Positions 28,016-37,176 of a stretch of 64,000 bases of DNA are shown piece after piece. The notes under the pieces were generated by a model that was given only the letters and a program-made list of their open reading frames with translations, was not told the origin of the DNA and searched no databases. Each line of letters begins with the position of its first letter. Position 1 is the stretch's first letter. A program made the position numbers and the translations under genes. The DNA is from Gluconacetobacter dulcium (GTDB taxonomy: Bacteria > Pseudomonadota > Alphaproteobacteria > Acetobacterales > Acetobacteraceae): the NCBI RefSeq assembly GCF_014174165.1, contig NZ_JABEQN010000009.1:1-64000 (forward strand), written 5' to 3'.

Positions 28016-28561
28016 ATGAAAAGTCATCAAAAGAAAATGTTTCGTATCAAGGGGGCGGTGATTGCCGCCCTCTCCATTTATGCATCAGGGGCCATTTTAT
28101 TTTCCTCGGCGCAGGCTGAATCGCCCCGTGAAGACCAGACCCGCTATGGGGTGGCGTCTGGAAGCGGGCCGCTCAATACGCTGCTCATCAATGGCCACCC
28201 CACGACCCCCAGGATCGCCGGGAACGGTGCCCTGTTCGTCTCCAAGGTCGCCGAGGCCGGGAATGCCGACATCCTGCTGCTGACCTCCGTTGGTGGGCAG
28301 GCTTGTGACGCGCAGTATTCCATCGTCCAGGTCACGCCGACCGGAATCAAGCCTCCGACGGCATTTTTCGGAAATTGCATCTCCGTCCGGCCAATGATCT
28401 CCGGGCAGACTATTACGATGAAATTCCCCCGGAACGTGGGACGCTACGCCACCATCCCGGCTGAGATCGACGCATACGACATCGCGACCGGCCAGATGAC
28501 GAAAAACGGGAAGCCGGTCAGCGCGGTGTGCAGGCTCGATAACGGCGTTTGCCAGGGATGA
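28016..28561 (+). CDS. Secreted protein of unknown function
   Basis: 181 residues, not recognised. A clear signal peptide (MFRIKGAVIAALSIYASGAILFSSAQA, cleaved after AQA) is followed by a mature domain with four Cys (QACDAQY, GNCISVRP, AVCRLDNGVCQG), probably two disulfides. The mature part looks beta-rich. The start is the ATG at 28016; a short upstream extension in the frame crosses the inverted repeat and is not credible. It leads a rightward run of cargo genes. Confidence 0.65.
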   Translation: MKSHQKKMFRIKGAVIAALSIYASGAILFSSAQAESPREDQTRYGVASGSGPLNTLLINGHPTTPRIAGNGALFVSKVAEAGNADILLLTSVGGQACDAQYSIVQVTPTGIKPPTAFFGNCISVRPMISGQTITMKFPRNVGRYATIPAEIDAYDIATGQMTKNGKPVSAVCRLDNGVCQG

Positions 28562-28628
28562 TCCGCCCGTAATCTGCCGGCAGCGCAAAACAACCCAGTA
28601 ATGCAAACGAACTGTCAGGATTCGTAGA

Positions 28629-29282
28629 ATGAAGATTAGAGACGTGTCGCTGCATTTCGATCGCATGACCGGTGTGATGATGGCCTATATCGGCACATTC
28701 GCCATTTGCGTCATCGTGTGCGCAGTGATGGGGGAATACTCTCTGCTGCTGGGATATTTTCTGGTGACGTGCCTGACTCTGTTTCAAATTCAGGCATGGC
28801 TCGGAAAACTCATTGCGCGGAAGATGTTCGGTGACCCAATGGCCGCGTTTCCAAAAATGTATGGCGAACTGTTTGCCCACCCGCCTGTTCAGATCGATTA
28901 CAGACTCGATTTCGACAATTACCTGACTGCCATCTGCTACGACGGAGAGTTCCTTTATATCGTTGACAAAAACAAGATGGTTACGCTGAAATGGAGTGAT
29001 GTAAGGTCGTGGTCATGGGAAATCATTGATCCTGCCGTGCAGGTAACGACCGCCAACACACCAGGTCTCGCCGTGCAGGGGGCAGTCAACGATGCATGGG
29101 CCAATCTGGGACCGAGGGTAAACGCGATCAAGAGCAGCGGTATCCGGCTGACCGTCAAGGATATCAATCATCCACAATGGTTCTACAACACCGGGAAAGA
29201 CAAGAAGGCCGAAGCGGTCTGCCGGAAATGGGAAGAGATTTTCAGGCAGTTCAGCGACGGATCGCTCAAGATCGCGGCCTGA
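28629..29282 (+). CDS. Membrane protein of unknown function
   Basis: 217 residues. Two hydrophobic helices near the N-terminus (MMAYIGTFAICVIVCAVM and SLLLGYFLVTCLTLFQIQAWLG) are followed by a soluble domain of about 140 residues that resembles a PH-like or DUF4755-like fold (LYIVDKNKMVTLKWSDVRSW, GIRLTVKDINHPQWFYN). AGGA lies 9 nt before the ATG. The protein likely presents a cytoplasmic domain at the membrane. It is in line with the genes on both sides; no function is proposed. Confidence 0.65.
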   Translation: MKIRDVSLHFDRMTGVMMAYIGTFAICVIVCAVMGEYSLLLGYFLVTCLTLFQIQAWLGKLIARKMFGDPMAAFPKMYGELFAHPPVQIDYRLDFDNYLTAICYDGEFLYIVDKNKMVTLKWSDVRSWSWEIIDPAVQVTTANTPGLAVQGAVNDAWANLGPRVNAIKSSGIRLTVKDINHPQWFYNTGKDKKAEAVCRKWEEIFRQFSDGSLKIAA

Positions 29283-29311
29283 TCGGGCGATAGCAACAGG
29301 GGGGCAGGATC

Positions 29312-30298
29312 ATGGGACCGGAAGAGCTTTCGATCATTATGAGTCCGCAATTTATCAACGCGACGTTCCGTGCGGGCGAAGACTGGTATAACAACCTGAT
29401 GGAGCGGAAGCGGGCAGTTGAGCAGCAGGCGCAGGAGGCCGCACGACAAAACCAGCTTCATGCTCTCCGCGCAGCCAACGCGAATCTCTGGCAATTCAAC
29501 TCCGACCTCCTGCGTGAACTGTCTAACAAACGGCTGGAGAATCGGGAGCAGAGCGCAGCACTGAGTGTCGCCGAACGTGATCTATTCCTAGCTAATGCTG
29601 CGAACGCAGGACTCAGTAGCCGACTGGAACAAGTGACGTCGCCACCCAAGCCCGTCGAAGCCGTGCCTGATCTCGCGACGTTCACGGCCGACCTGCAAGC
29701 CAGCGTCCAGCGCGCCATCGCAAACGAACAGAAGCGAAAGGCCGATGAAGCAGCGACGGCGGCGATGGCGAGTGAGCGTCGATCTCAGGAACGCATTCTG
29801 GTGCAAGCACAGGCCCAGGCGCAGGAACTGGCACAGGTCCGGGCCGAGAGAGATGAAGCAAAAACCGGTTTGGAGGCCGCCAGGGCGGACGGCTATCGGC
29901 TCCAGTCGGAGGTTGATCTGGCCACGAGTGCCCTGAAGACGAAGGATATTCTGGTCACCGCTCTCGAAGCCGAACGCCGGGACAACGCGCTGGCGGCTCA
30001 GGCCATCGAGGCGGCGGGCATGACCGTGATGTATGTCACGGCGCAGGCGATGGAGGCGTGGGCCGCCCAGGGCAAGGCGCCGATGCTCGACAACCTGATG
30101 ACCTCGCACGCCAAGGCCGGCGGGAAGCCGATGACGATGCGCGAGTATCTATGGTTTGCGACGTTGATCAGGGAGATGAAGGCGCGCCATGTGCCCGATC
30201 ACCTGATCCGCGCCCGCTGCGCCGTGGACGGGATCGAGGACTTCCTGGCACGGAAGGCGGATGTGTCGGATCGGAGAGTTGCGTTTACCCTGCCCTGA
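29312..30298 (+). CDS. Coiled-coil protein of unknown function
   Basis: 328 residues. Residues about 30-240 are almost entirely predicted coiled coil (repeated heptads rich in Ala, Gln, Glu and Arg, such as ERKRAVEQQAQEAARQNQLHALRAANAN). A short globular C-terminus (MTMREYLWFATLIREMKARHVPDHLIRARCAVDGIEDFL) follows. There is no signal peptide. ATG 29312 has CAGGATC directly upstream. Its position 29 nt after the membrane protein suggests one transcript. It could act as a scaffold. Confidence 0.65.
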   Translation: MGPEELSIIMSPQFINATFRAGEDWYNNLMERKRAVEQQAQEAARQNQLHALRAANANLWQFNSDLLRELSNKRLENREQSAALSVAERDLFLANAANAGLSSRLEQVTSPPKPVEAVPDLATFTADLQASVQRAIANEQKRKADEAATAAMASERRSQERILVQAQAQAQELAQVRAERDEAKTGLEAARADGYRLQSEVDLATSALKTKDILVTALEAERRDNALAAQAIEAAGMTVMYVTAQAMEAWAAQGKAPMLDNLMTSHAKAGGKPMTMREYLWFATLIREMKARHVPDHLIRARCAVDGIEDFLARKADVSDRRVAFTLP

Positions 30299-30375
30299 GA
30301 TGGGGCCGGCGCAGACGGGCGAGAGCCGATCAAGTCAGATTCCGAACGCAACGACCAGTATAACCGGGGGAAGCC

Positions 30376-31020
30376 ATGGCCGAGATCATCAATCTGAATA
30401 GAACGATCCAGCACAGAAGCCGCATGAGCGTCTTTGTGGGCTACCTGACGGTGGACTGGAAATGTCATGCCTTCGCCGCCGAGACCAAACGCGAGTGCAT
30501 GCGTCAGATAGCCCTGTTCATCTGCGAGATGGATGAAATGCATCGAGCGGACGTGCGCGATTACCCGGAGGTCGCGGCGTTGCGGCCATATTATTACTCC
30601 GGTGTTGTTGCATCGAATGACATCTGTCGGATCGCATCGCTTGCCGAGATTAATCCCGATCGCCTCGATGCCATGTTCGTTGATGCGATCGATGCATATC
30701 TCGTCGATCCAGATGTCCGGATCACATCCCACGCGACCCCCGTTGTCGTGCCTGTCCACGGCGTCGATTTCGGGAATGCGCTGCATGCGGCATTTGTCGA
30801 AAGCGAAAGCGGGATCGCCGGACATGTCAGCACGAAGAAGGAAGCGGCGCAGGTCTGGATGACGGATTACGTCCGAGACCAAATGAACATGACCTTGCCC
30901 CAGGCGGAGCGGCAGTTTCGGAACTGGAACGACGGGTTCCTGGATGTTGTGCTGCTCCGATTGTCTCCCAACCTCCAGACCGTCGTCACGCTCGCCTCGC
31001 TGACGCCTACGGCGGGCTAA
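30376..31020 (+). CDS. Hypothetical protein
   Basis: 214 residues, soluble, not recognised. The N-terminal half is mixed alpha/beta (SRMSVFVGYLTVDWKCHAFAAETKRECM), and the C-terminal half is helical (EAAQVWMTDYVRDQMNMTLPQAERQFRNWN). No metal or nucleotide motif is visible. GGGGGAAG sits before the ATG. It continues the rightward cargo run and is followed by a strong hairpin that probably ends the transcript. Confidence 0.6.
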   Translation: MAEIINLNRTIQHRSRMSVFVGYLTVDWKCHAFAAETKRECMRQIALFICEMDEMHRADVRDYPEVAALRPYYYSGVVASNDICRIASLAEINPDRLDAMFVDAIDAYLVDPDVRITSHATPVVVPVHGVDFGNALHAAFVESESGIAGHVSTKKEAAQVWMTDYVRDQMNMTLPQAERQFRNWNDGFLDVVLLRLSPNLQTVVTLASLTPTAG

Positions 31021-31079
31021 TCAGAATCATCGGATTCAACCCGTCCGCTCTTTGATCTGATAGCGTCAATACCCCGGAA

Positions 31080-31108
31080 CCCCGCAGGAAACAGCCATTC
31101 CTGCGGGG
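31080..31108. terminator. 11-bp perfect hairpin
   Basis: CCCCGCAGGAA, loop ACAGCCA, TTCCTGCGGGG, 60 nt after the preceding stop. There is no T-run after it, so its action as a terminator is uncertain. The loop and right arm share AACAGCCATTCCTG with a site at 38797-38810. Confidence 0.6.
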
Positions 31109-31224
31109 TCATCCGTGTGTTTGACGTGGGGGTCGGGATGGTGCTGCCGGGCTGCTGGTCCGGGCATTGTCGGGGCCGACATTACAATCAACTGGAGAGC
31201 CACGAGAGGCCCCAGGAGATTGAT

Positions 31225-32022
31225 ATGCACGACAGAAGCACCCATTTTGACGATGCAGAGTCCGGTTTTATCCGTGACCTGATGCATTTCACACTCGACG
31301 AACCCGACGTTCAGCCGCTCGTCTGCGCGAGCCGTGACTTGGATTTCTACTACGGCGCGGAGGGGCCGGATAGCGTCGGTCCGCTCTGTGGTATGCCCGG
31401 TCGCGAGCGGATACCGTCCACCGCTGCCGATCTCCGCTATGAAGACCGGAAGTGCATTCTGACCGTCCAGGAGGCAAAAATCCTTCGCTGGACGCAGAGG
31501 AATTTCGATCAGTCGGGGCGGAATATCTATCTCGCACTGATCGCGCTCAGGGTGATGATCGGCGCTGAGTCACCGACGATTGCGTGCTATCGCTGTCAAG
31601 TGAGCAATGCCGTCGTGTATCCGGACCTGCCCGTCCGCATGGCGTTGATGCCTGTCCTTGGTGTGCATCGCGATGACGTGCCGGCTTGGGCGGATATCGT
31701 CCATGCGCTTGCTCGGGCGACCGGTCGGGTCAAACAGGATGTCAAACCGCTGAAGCTGCTCCTGTTGCGCCTGTTGAGCGGGATACTGCTGAACATTGTG
31801 GATGCTCGCACGAGCGCCTTGAATACGCCCGGCTTTAATGACCGATCTGGCGAAGTCGAGGATCGCGTGCGAGGCATAATCGAGACGATACCTGAACGTG
31901 ACCGCGCCGAGAGTGGGGCTTATGGCCAGGCCGGACGGGCGTCGGAGGGCGGAAAGAGGCCGACGCCAGCACCACGAGGGCCAAGGCCGCGTCCGCGCTC
32001 GCCTCGGCCGAGGATGTTCTGA
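31225..32022 (+). CDS. Hypothetical protein with Pro/Arg tail
   Basis: 265 residues, not recognised. A folded region (residues 1-200) includes two Cys in IACYRCQ and a Leu-rich helix (VKPLKLLLLRLLSGILLNIV). The last 30 residues are a basic Pro/Arg tail (PTPAPRGPRPRPRSPRPRMF) that could bind nucleic acid. AGGAG lies 9 nt before the ATG at 31225; an in-frame upstream extension reads through the hairpin region and is not used. It ends convergent with the leftward operon, 55 nt apart. Confidence 0.6.
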   Translation: MHDRSTHFDDAESGFIRDLMHFTLDEPDVQPLVCASRDLDFYYGAEGPDSVGPLCGMPGRERIPSTAADLRYEDRKCILTVQEAKILRWTQRNFDQSGRNIYLALIALRVMIGAESPTIACYRCQVSNAVVYPDLPVRMALMPVLGVHRDDVPAWADIVHALARATGRVKQDVKPLKLLLLRLLSGILLNIVDARTSALNTPGFNDRSGEVEDRVRGIIETIPERDRAESGAYGQAGRASEGGKRPTPAPRGPRPRPRSPRPRMF

Positions 32023-32077
32023 GTATGTATTCCCCGTCTCCGCACGCTCGGAGACGGGGGTGGCCGCTGAGACGGCA

Positions 32078-33169
32078 TCAGCGACGTTTATGGACCGACT
32101 CGTCTTCCTTCTGTTGTGTCGCCTGGTGCTGGGCGAACGACTGGTCGGCCTTCTCGATCTGTCGTTCAAGGGCCGTCCTTGGCGCGGACTTCACGTCCTG
32201 AGACGACCCGCCCATCGCCATTTCGGGTTCCAGTTTCTGTTCCTGCCCCCTGTCCTCGTCCGGGTTACGGGACAGCCTCGCGGCGTCACGCTGCCGGTCC
32301 AGTTCGCCCTGTGGCAGGATGTGCGCGGCCTCCCGGCCCAGGAATTCAGCGTCATCCCGCTTCTGCTCACGCTCGTCGGGCTGCTGACCGATGTGGGGGC
32401 CGGGCGGGGTCAGTTCGCGATCACGAGACTGCCCGGCGCGGCGCTCGTGATCTTCGTTGAAAGAATCCTGGGCCTCCCGATCCTGATCACGGGCGTCGCG
32501 CATCTCCGCGAGCCGGTCCTTGAGTTCGTCGGCATTCGGTCGCCGGTCGATTTCCCGCTCGACCTCTCTGACGTTATCGCGCGCGTCCTCGGCGAAATGC
32601 CGTTCCTCGACCGTGCGCCAGTCATCGGTCAGTCCGCGCGCATCGGCGACGGTCCTGGCACGCATCACCGCATCGTCGGCCTCTCGGGCCTCGCCCTGCG
32701 CGTCGTTCTCCAGTTCGAAGGGGGGCTTGTCGGGCGATTTGATCAGCGCATCGATGTAGCGGCTGTTCGATGCATCCAGCCGCTCATTGTATGTTTTCCG
32801 GAGATCGTCGTCGCTCATTCCGATCAGCGACCGCCAGTCCCCCTTCGTCGCAGAATCGTCCGGCAGTTTGTCGGCCATGTCGGCGACATCGCGGATATGC
32901 CGTTCACGCTTGACCTCGGCCTTGTCGATTGCTTCAGCCAGGTAGCCGTCGCAATCCTGAGAGTATTTGTCCCACAGACCGACCTCTGCGAGCAGATCGC
33001 GGTCGGACATTTTCGCGTAGTTCTCATTACGCTCATCAGCCGATGCCGGTGCGGAGTCCGCGCCAGGGAACCGCCGGCCGAGAACAATGTTGTTTCCGGT
33101 CGTCCGCAGGGCGCTCTGTTCCCGTTCCTCAGCAGCAAGTTCTTCAGCAGTGCGTTCCATTTTATTCAT
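32078..33169 (-). CDS. Charged helical protein, paralogue of its upstream neighbour
   Basis: 363 residues, very rich in Asp, Glu, Arg and Gln, mostly helical and partly disordered. Two stretches recur in the next gene: ADARGLTDDWRT (compare GDARGITDTWRQ) and, near the C-terminus, ALERQIEKADQSFAQHQ (compare SLERQIETADRAYVNHQ). The two genes therefore share a domain and a tail. It is the last gene of the leftward operon containing the coupling protein, so an accessory transfer or DNA-processing role is possible. No catalytic motif is seen. Confidence 0.6.
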   Translation of the reverse strand: MNKMERTAEELAAEEREQSALRTTGNNIVLGRRFPGADSAPASADERNENYAKMSDRDLLAEVGLWDKYSQDCDGYLAEAIDKAEVKRERHIRDVADMADKLPDDSATKGDWRSLIGMSDDDLRKTYNERLDASNSRYIDALIKSPDKPPFELENDAQGEAREADDAVMRARTVADARGLTDDWRTVEERHFAEDARDNVREVEREIDRRPNADELKDRLAEMRDARDQDREAQDSFNEDHERRAGQSRDRELTPPGPHIGQQPDEREQKRDDAEFLGREAAHILPQGELDRQRDAARLSRNPDEDRGQEQKLEPEMAMGGSSQDVKSAPRTALERQIEKADQSFAQHQATQQKEDESVHKRR

Positions 33170-33262
33170 CCATTGTCTTTACCGTCAGCATCATCGCCGC
33201 CGGTTACGACGAAGCCCCGTGTCGAGGCCCCCTCGAAACCAGCAGGGAAGTCGCCTCGCCGG

Positions 33263-33886
33263 TTATCGGGTGACTGCTCGCTTCTCGTTTCGCGGGTCAT
33301 TCTGATGGTTGACGTAGGCGCGATCGGCGGTCTCGATCTGACGCTCCAGCGACGTTTTCCGCGCGCCAGCAATGGGCCGATACGGAATCCCTGGCCTCGG
33401 CGGCAGAGCGGACGCCCTCCGTTTCGCTTCCTGTGCCTGCTGTCCGACCGAACCCTGTCGGGCCGGCGCCTGCACATTTGTCGCCGTCTCCGGAATCCGC
33501 GTATCTGAAACAGCCTTGTCCTGGCGCCAGGTGTCCGTGATCCCACGCGCGTCGCCGACCGCTAATGCTCGCAGATGTGCCCGGCTCGGGAATGGCTCGC
33601 CTGGCTTGGCCGAGAACATGCGATCATCGATTTCTTTTTGAAGCCGATCCGCCGGCATTTCGAAAAGTGCCTCGTAGTCTTTGCGGCTCTCCGTTTCGTG
33701 GCCTTTGGTCTTGACCATGAAATGCAGGGAATACCGCTCGTCCGCGCGTTCTTTCTGTGCCTGCTGTGGCGAGAACAGGCCGGCCGAGGCGGTGTCAACA
33801 AAACCAACTTCAGCGTCGTTTACGTTCTGGAAGTGACGCCGATACGTCTGTTTCAGGATGTCGTCTTCGTTGAATGACACGATCAT
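33263..33886 (-). CDS. Hypothetical protein sharing a domain and tail with its neighbour
   Basis: 207 residues. An N-terminal folded region (VSFNEDDILKQTYRRHFQNVNDAEVGFVDT) is unique. The middle has the shared GDARGITDTWRQ motif, and the C-terminus ends in the shared SLERQIETADRAYVNHQ tail. A conserved terminal peptide on two neighbouring proteins of a transfer region can be a secretion or docking signal; that is inference. The gene starts downstream of an 11-bp inverted repeat and a TATAAT box on the same strand (33987-33992). Confidence 0.6.
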   Translation of the reverse strand: MIVSFNEDDILKQTYRRHFQNVNDAEVGFVDTASAGLFSPQQAQKERADERYSLHFMVKTKGHETESRKDYEALFEMPADRLQKEIDDRMFSAKPGEPFPSRAHLRALAVGDARGITDTWRQDKAVSDTRIPETATNVQAPARQGSVGQQAQEAKRRASALPPRPGIPYRPIAGARKTSLERQIETADRAYVNHQNDPRNEKRAVTR

Positions 33887-33921
33887 TCTCCGTATATTTG
33901 CCGGCGTGTTGTTCGCTCGGG

Positions 33922-33961
33922 CATCCAGGCCGTCCGGGAGGGGCGACAGGCGGCCTGGATG
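33922..33961. other. 11-bp inverted repeat in the leftward operon
   Basis: CATCCAGGCCG and its exact complement with an 18-nt spacer, between the small lipoprotein gene and the 207-residue gene. It may be an attenuator or an RNA-stability hairpin. Confidence 0.55.
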
Positions 33962-34001
33962 ACTGAGTGATGAATTGATTGTCTCTATATTATACCGTGG
34001 A

Positions 34002-34058
34002 TTTCAAATTTCCGGGGTGGAGGCCGGGATGGGCAGTCCGGGCCTCCATGTCGATCAG
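34002..34058 (-). repeat. Spacer repeat, copy 1 (a second copy is at 34265-34329)
   Basis: Both copies start with TTTCAAATTTCCG and end with GGGCCTCCATG, two bases, GATCAG, and each contains the stop codon of the gene before it. The first copy holds a 7-bp hairpin, GGAGGCC/GGCCTCC (34019-34047). The small lipoprotein gene lies exactly between the copies, so gene plus spacer probably moved as a cassette. Confidence 0.65.
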
Positions 34059-34255
34059 TTCGCCCAATCGTCGTCGGTGTTGTCGCCGTCGTCCGGCCCG
34101 GTCGGGACGTAGTTGCCAGGGATGATGACCGGCTGCGGAACGCTGACCGGCTGCGGAACGACCGATCCCGTGGCCGGCGGAAGCCTGTGGGGCTGGCCTG
34201 GGGAGCATGCAGCCAAGATCGGGAGACTGGCCGCGAGGATGAATTTCTTTGTCAT
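34055..34255 (-). CDS. Small lipoprotein in transfer operon
   Basis: 66 residues. Signal MTKKFILAASLPILAAC with lipobox LAAC, then a Pro-rich, acidic mature part (VPQPVSVPQPVIIPGNYVPTGPDDGDNTDDD). Small lipoproteins beside type IV coupling proteins are often entry-exclusion or channel-core (VirB7-like) proteins, but there is no sequence match to either that I can see. It is translated right after the coupling protein and is enclosed by two copies of a spacer repeat. Confidence 0.6.
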   Translation of the reverse strand: MTKKFILAASLPILAACSPGQPHRLPPATGSVVPQPVSVPQPVIIPGNYVPTGPDDGDNTDDDWAN

Positions 34256-34325
34256 TTTATTGTCTTTCAAATTTCCGAGGTGCGGTGATGAAGACCCAGA
34301 CTGTCCATCCGGGCCTCCATGCCGA

Positions 34326-37100
34326 TCAGGCGGCGAGGTCGATCACGTCGATGGTGTGACCGCCGGCGCGCTGGACATATGCCAAGGCAAAATTCGAGCC
34401 CTGCTTGATGTCGGTGGCGGTGAAAAGTGGCTTGTTTTCAACGCCATGTCCGCGCATTTCGCGTTCCTTGTCCTCCTGGCGCCAGTAAGCGTCCTTGAGC
34501 GAGCCGGTCACCGCGTCCGCGTTGTCGGTGTGTTTGTTCGAGTAGAATCTCAGAATGAATCGGGGATCGAACCGCTTGAGCGGCCGCATCTGATGGGTTT
34601 CCAAGCCGGGCTGGGCCGGACGGAGGCTGATCTGTTCAGCGCCGGTCAGGAATGGAACCGGCAGGTCCGGGAACTCGATCTCGCGCTGCCCCTGGGTCTC
34701 GAAGTATTCGTCATCGACCACCAGACCACGCAAGGTCTCGCCGGCCATTTTCTGGAAATATTCGAGCGTTTCCTGCTCTTCGATGCGGAGACAGACCTTG
34801 GTGCGCAAGTTGTTCAGGAGGTCCTGAGAATGTTTCTCCCCCAACCGTTTCTGGAGGGATGGAAGGCCCTGCGTCGCCGCGACCATGAAGACGCCGGTCG
34901 AGCGGGCGATATTGAAAAATTCCGCGTCACTTTCGCTGCCGCCCTTAGTGGCCAACATCTGAAATTCGTCAACGATCAAAGCCACAGACTGCCGTTTCGC
35001 GGCCTCCGGATCGGCGATCTGTCGTTTACGAGCGGCAATGAACAGCCTGGTCTTGAGCCACACCGCCACCACCTGGCCGACGGTGCCCCATTCGCTCTCG
35101 CCAATGGCAACCGCAAGAATCCCGCCGTTCAGGGCATAATCGACATCGGTGATCTGATCGGGCGGGAGCAAGCCGGATGCGAAGCGGGCCGCGACCGGTG
35201 GGGCGCCCGAGAATTTTCCGGTGACGCTCGACACGTTTGCGATGATTCCGGACCGGGTGTCCTGGGCCATTTTTTTCCACTCGCCGAGCGCATAATCGCC
35301 GGAGATCGCGACCTCGCGGCTGTTGATGAGGTCGCCCAGTTCCCGGTCCTTGCCGCTGTCCGCAATGAGTTTTCCATGCGCCGCAATGCGTCGGAATGCA
35401 GCATCGAGCGCATCAGGGTTGGTTGCGAGGTGCGCGATGCCCTGAAGGCTCCAGGGGCGGAAGTTTTTCCAAGTCGCGTCGGAGTCATCCGAAGCATCGC
35501 CCTGGTCCGCTCCCTCGGCAGCGGCAGGTTGGGCGGCAGACGGCTCATCGAAATCGCCCGATGACAGTAGGTCCTCCCATGACGCCGACGCATCGGTCAC
35601 TGCGTCGTCAACCTCAGTTGCGTCACGCTCCTTGGGGCTATCGGGGCAGGGCACGATCTGTTCGAGAACGCTCGCGATCACTGCCGAGTGATACACGATG
35701 ATCGATGCCTGCTCCGACCAGAAAACGTCTTCTTTTTCGCCGATGACCTGAGCGCTGACGGTCTTGAGCATCGTTGCGACTTCGAGAGGCGTCATGCCCG
35801 CAACCAGGTTCACGCCGTAATGGCCATCATCGGTTCCCAGCACGCGGACATCGCCCCGATCAGCCAGTTCCGGCAAGGAAATCAGGTCTTTATACAGGAC
35901 CCCCTTGCCATCGGTGATGTATCCGCCGATGCGGCGAGGCGCCCGGCCGTCGGTCGGCTTGTCCCACGTCGCCGAGAAGATGCGCCGGGCCATCGGCTGG
36001 AGAAATGCGCGCGTCTTGCCCTCGCCCGTGCCGCCGAAGGCGATGACGTGCTGGCGGATGGATTCCGCATCGAGCGCAACGGTCTGGCCGACACCGGGGG
36101 AACGCATCGAACCACGGGCGCGCGCGATGCCGGTCGCGACGCCGACCTTGATCACCGGCGCGTCCGGATTCATCAGGGCCAGATCGATCTGGCGAGCGTA
36201 TGCCTCCTGTTCCGTCTGCCGAATGTCGGCGCGGTTCTTGTATGCGACGATCGCGTCCCGCGTGGGTGTCGCCAGCGCCGACGATGCACGGGCGAAATAG
36301 GACTGGAGCCCGCGCACGACGTTGAACAGGGCCAGACCGGGGGCCATGACCGCCGCTGCAAGCAGGGCCAGGCCGAGGGTGCCGGCGGCCGAGACAGCGG
36401 TCGTGATGATGGCGTCTGCATACCACGCGATCTGGGGAATCAGCGCGTGCAGTTCACCCGAGCGCGCCCAATCGGGGTATGGAATGGCCGAATGCAGGCC
36501 GGTCAGGCAGACGGAGAGCAGGGCCGCTGCTGCGAACACGATGGCCATGCCGGCGGAGTAGCGGACGGATTTCTGGATTTGCGTGCGCGCGATTGTCGAG
36601 ATTGCGTCGATCGTCAGATGGCGCCAGGCGAGCCAGGTCACTGGGATACCGCCGGGGAGCCGCCCATCCCAGGTCGGGGGGCGCACGAGATCGTCGGGGA
36701 TGTTGCGATACAGCCAGCGGTAGCGATCCTCCGGCCACGTCGCGTTTGCGGCGGCGCGGATATCGCCGTCCAGGAGAGGATTGCCCGTGCCCGCTGTCCG
36801 GGCTGCGAGCCATTTGTCCAGGCGTGCGGGCTCGCAGAAGGCATCGATGCGGCTCGTGACACCGTGCGGGATCAGGCGATCGATCAGACGGCTCCACAGT
36901 CGGCCTGCGATCCGCCGGGGCGCGCGGGCGGTGCGGACGGTCAGCTTGCCGAGAAGGGGAACGAAACAGGCGACGGCCGCGAACAATGCGCCGCCGACGA
37001 CGATCTCGCCGAAGGTGGACATGCTGGGGAACGACAGCAGTGTTGAGGCCAGCGCCGTCGTGCTGTCGAGGCTCGCGAGGTTCTGCTGAAACAAATCCAT
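34326..37100 (-). CDS. Type IV coupling protein (VirD4/TraD family ATPase)
   Basis: Couples the relaxosome to a mating channel in the inner membrane. The N-terminus has several hydrophobic helices (residues 30-50, 182-202, 228-258). The motor domain has Walker A FGGTGEGKT (residues 355-363) and Walker B SVALIVDEFQML, and the late motif QGLPSLQKRLGEKHSQDLLNN is typical. An acidic insert rich in Asp and Ala (about residues 475-540) interrupts the motor. 924 aa is long for VirD4 and near TraD. It works with the MobF relaxase at 42-45 kb. Confidence 0.85.
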   Translation of the reverse strand: MDLFQQNLASLDSTTALASTLLSFPSMSTFGEIVVGGALFAAVACFVPLLGKLTVRTARAPRRIAGRLWSRLIDRLIPHGVTSRIDAFCEPARLDKWLAARTAGTGNPLLDGDIRAAANATWPEDRYRWLYRNIPDDLVRPPTWDGRLPGGIPVTWLAWRHLTIDAISTIARTQIQKSVRYSAGMAIVFAAAALLSVCLTGLHSAIPYPDWARSGELHALIPQIAWYADAIITTAVSAAGTLGLALLAAAVMAPGLALFNVVRGLQSYFARASSALATPTRDAIVAYKNRADIRQTEQEAYARQIDLALMNPDAPVIKVGVATGIARARGSMRSPGVGQTVALDAESIRQHVIAFGGTGEGKTRAFLQPMARRIFSATWDKPTDGRAPRRIGGYITDGKGVLYKDLISLPELADRGDVRVLGTDDGHYGVNLVAGMTPLEVATMLKTVSAQVIGEKEDVFWSEQASIIVYHSAVIASVLEQIVPCPDSPKERDATEVDDAVTDASASWEDLLSSGDFDEPSAAQPAAAEGADQGDASDDSDATWKNFRPWSLQGIAHLATNPDALDAAFRRIAAHGKLIADSGKDRELGDLINSREVAISGDYALGEWKKMAQDTRSGIIANVSSVTGKFSGAPPVAARFASGLLPPDQITDVDYALNGGILAVAIGESEWGTVGQVVAVWLKTRLFIAARKRQIADPEAAKRQSVALIVDEFQMLATKGGSESDAEFFNIARSTGVFMVAATQGLPSLQKRLGEKHSQDLLNNLRTKVCLRIEEQETLEYFQKMAGETLRGLVVDDEYFETQGQREIEFPDLPVPFLTGAEQISLRPAQPGLETHQMRPLKRFDPRFILRFYSNKHTDNADAVTGSLKDAYWRQEDKEREMRGHGVENKPLFTATDIKQGSNFALAYVQRAGGHTIDVIDLAA

Positions 37101-37110
37101 TGTCGTGTCT

Positions 37111-37122
37111 CTCTATATAGAG
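37111..37122. promoter_or_regulatory. Palindrome upstream of the coupling-protein gene
   Basis: CTCTATATAGAG, a perfect 12-bp palindrome 10 nt before the start codon. It overlaps a possible -10 box and could be an operator. Confidence 0.45.
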
Positions 37123-37176
37123 TGTGCGGTGTCCGGAGCGACCGATGCCGCTCCGGGGTGGACGGGGCGGGTTGGG

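Noticed and set aside
31898-33508. 536-codon plus-strand frame
   Set aside because: It runs antisense to the two charged leftward genes; the protein has shadow composition and no ribosome site.
34113-37046. Two long plus-strand frames (483 and 452 codons) opposite the coupling protein
   Set aside because: Both are antisense to the VirD4-like ATPase, whose motifs are unambiguous.
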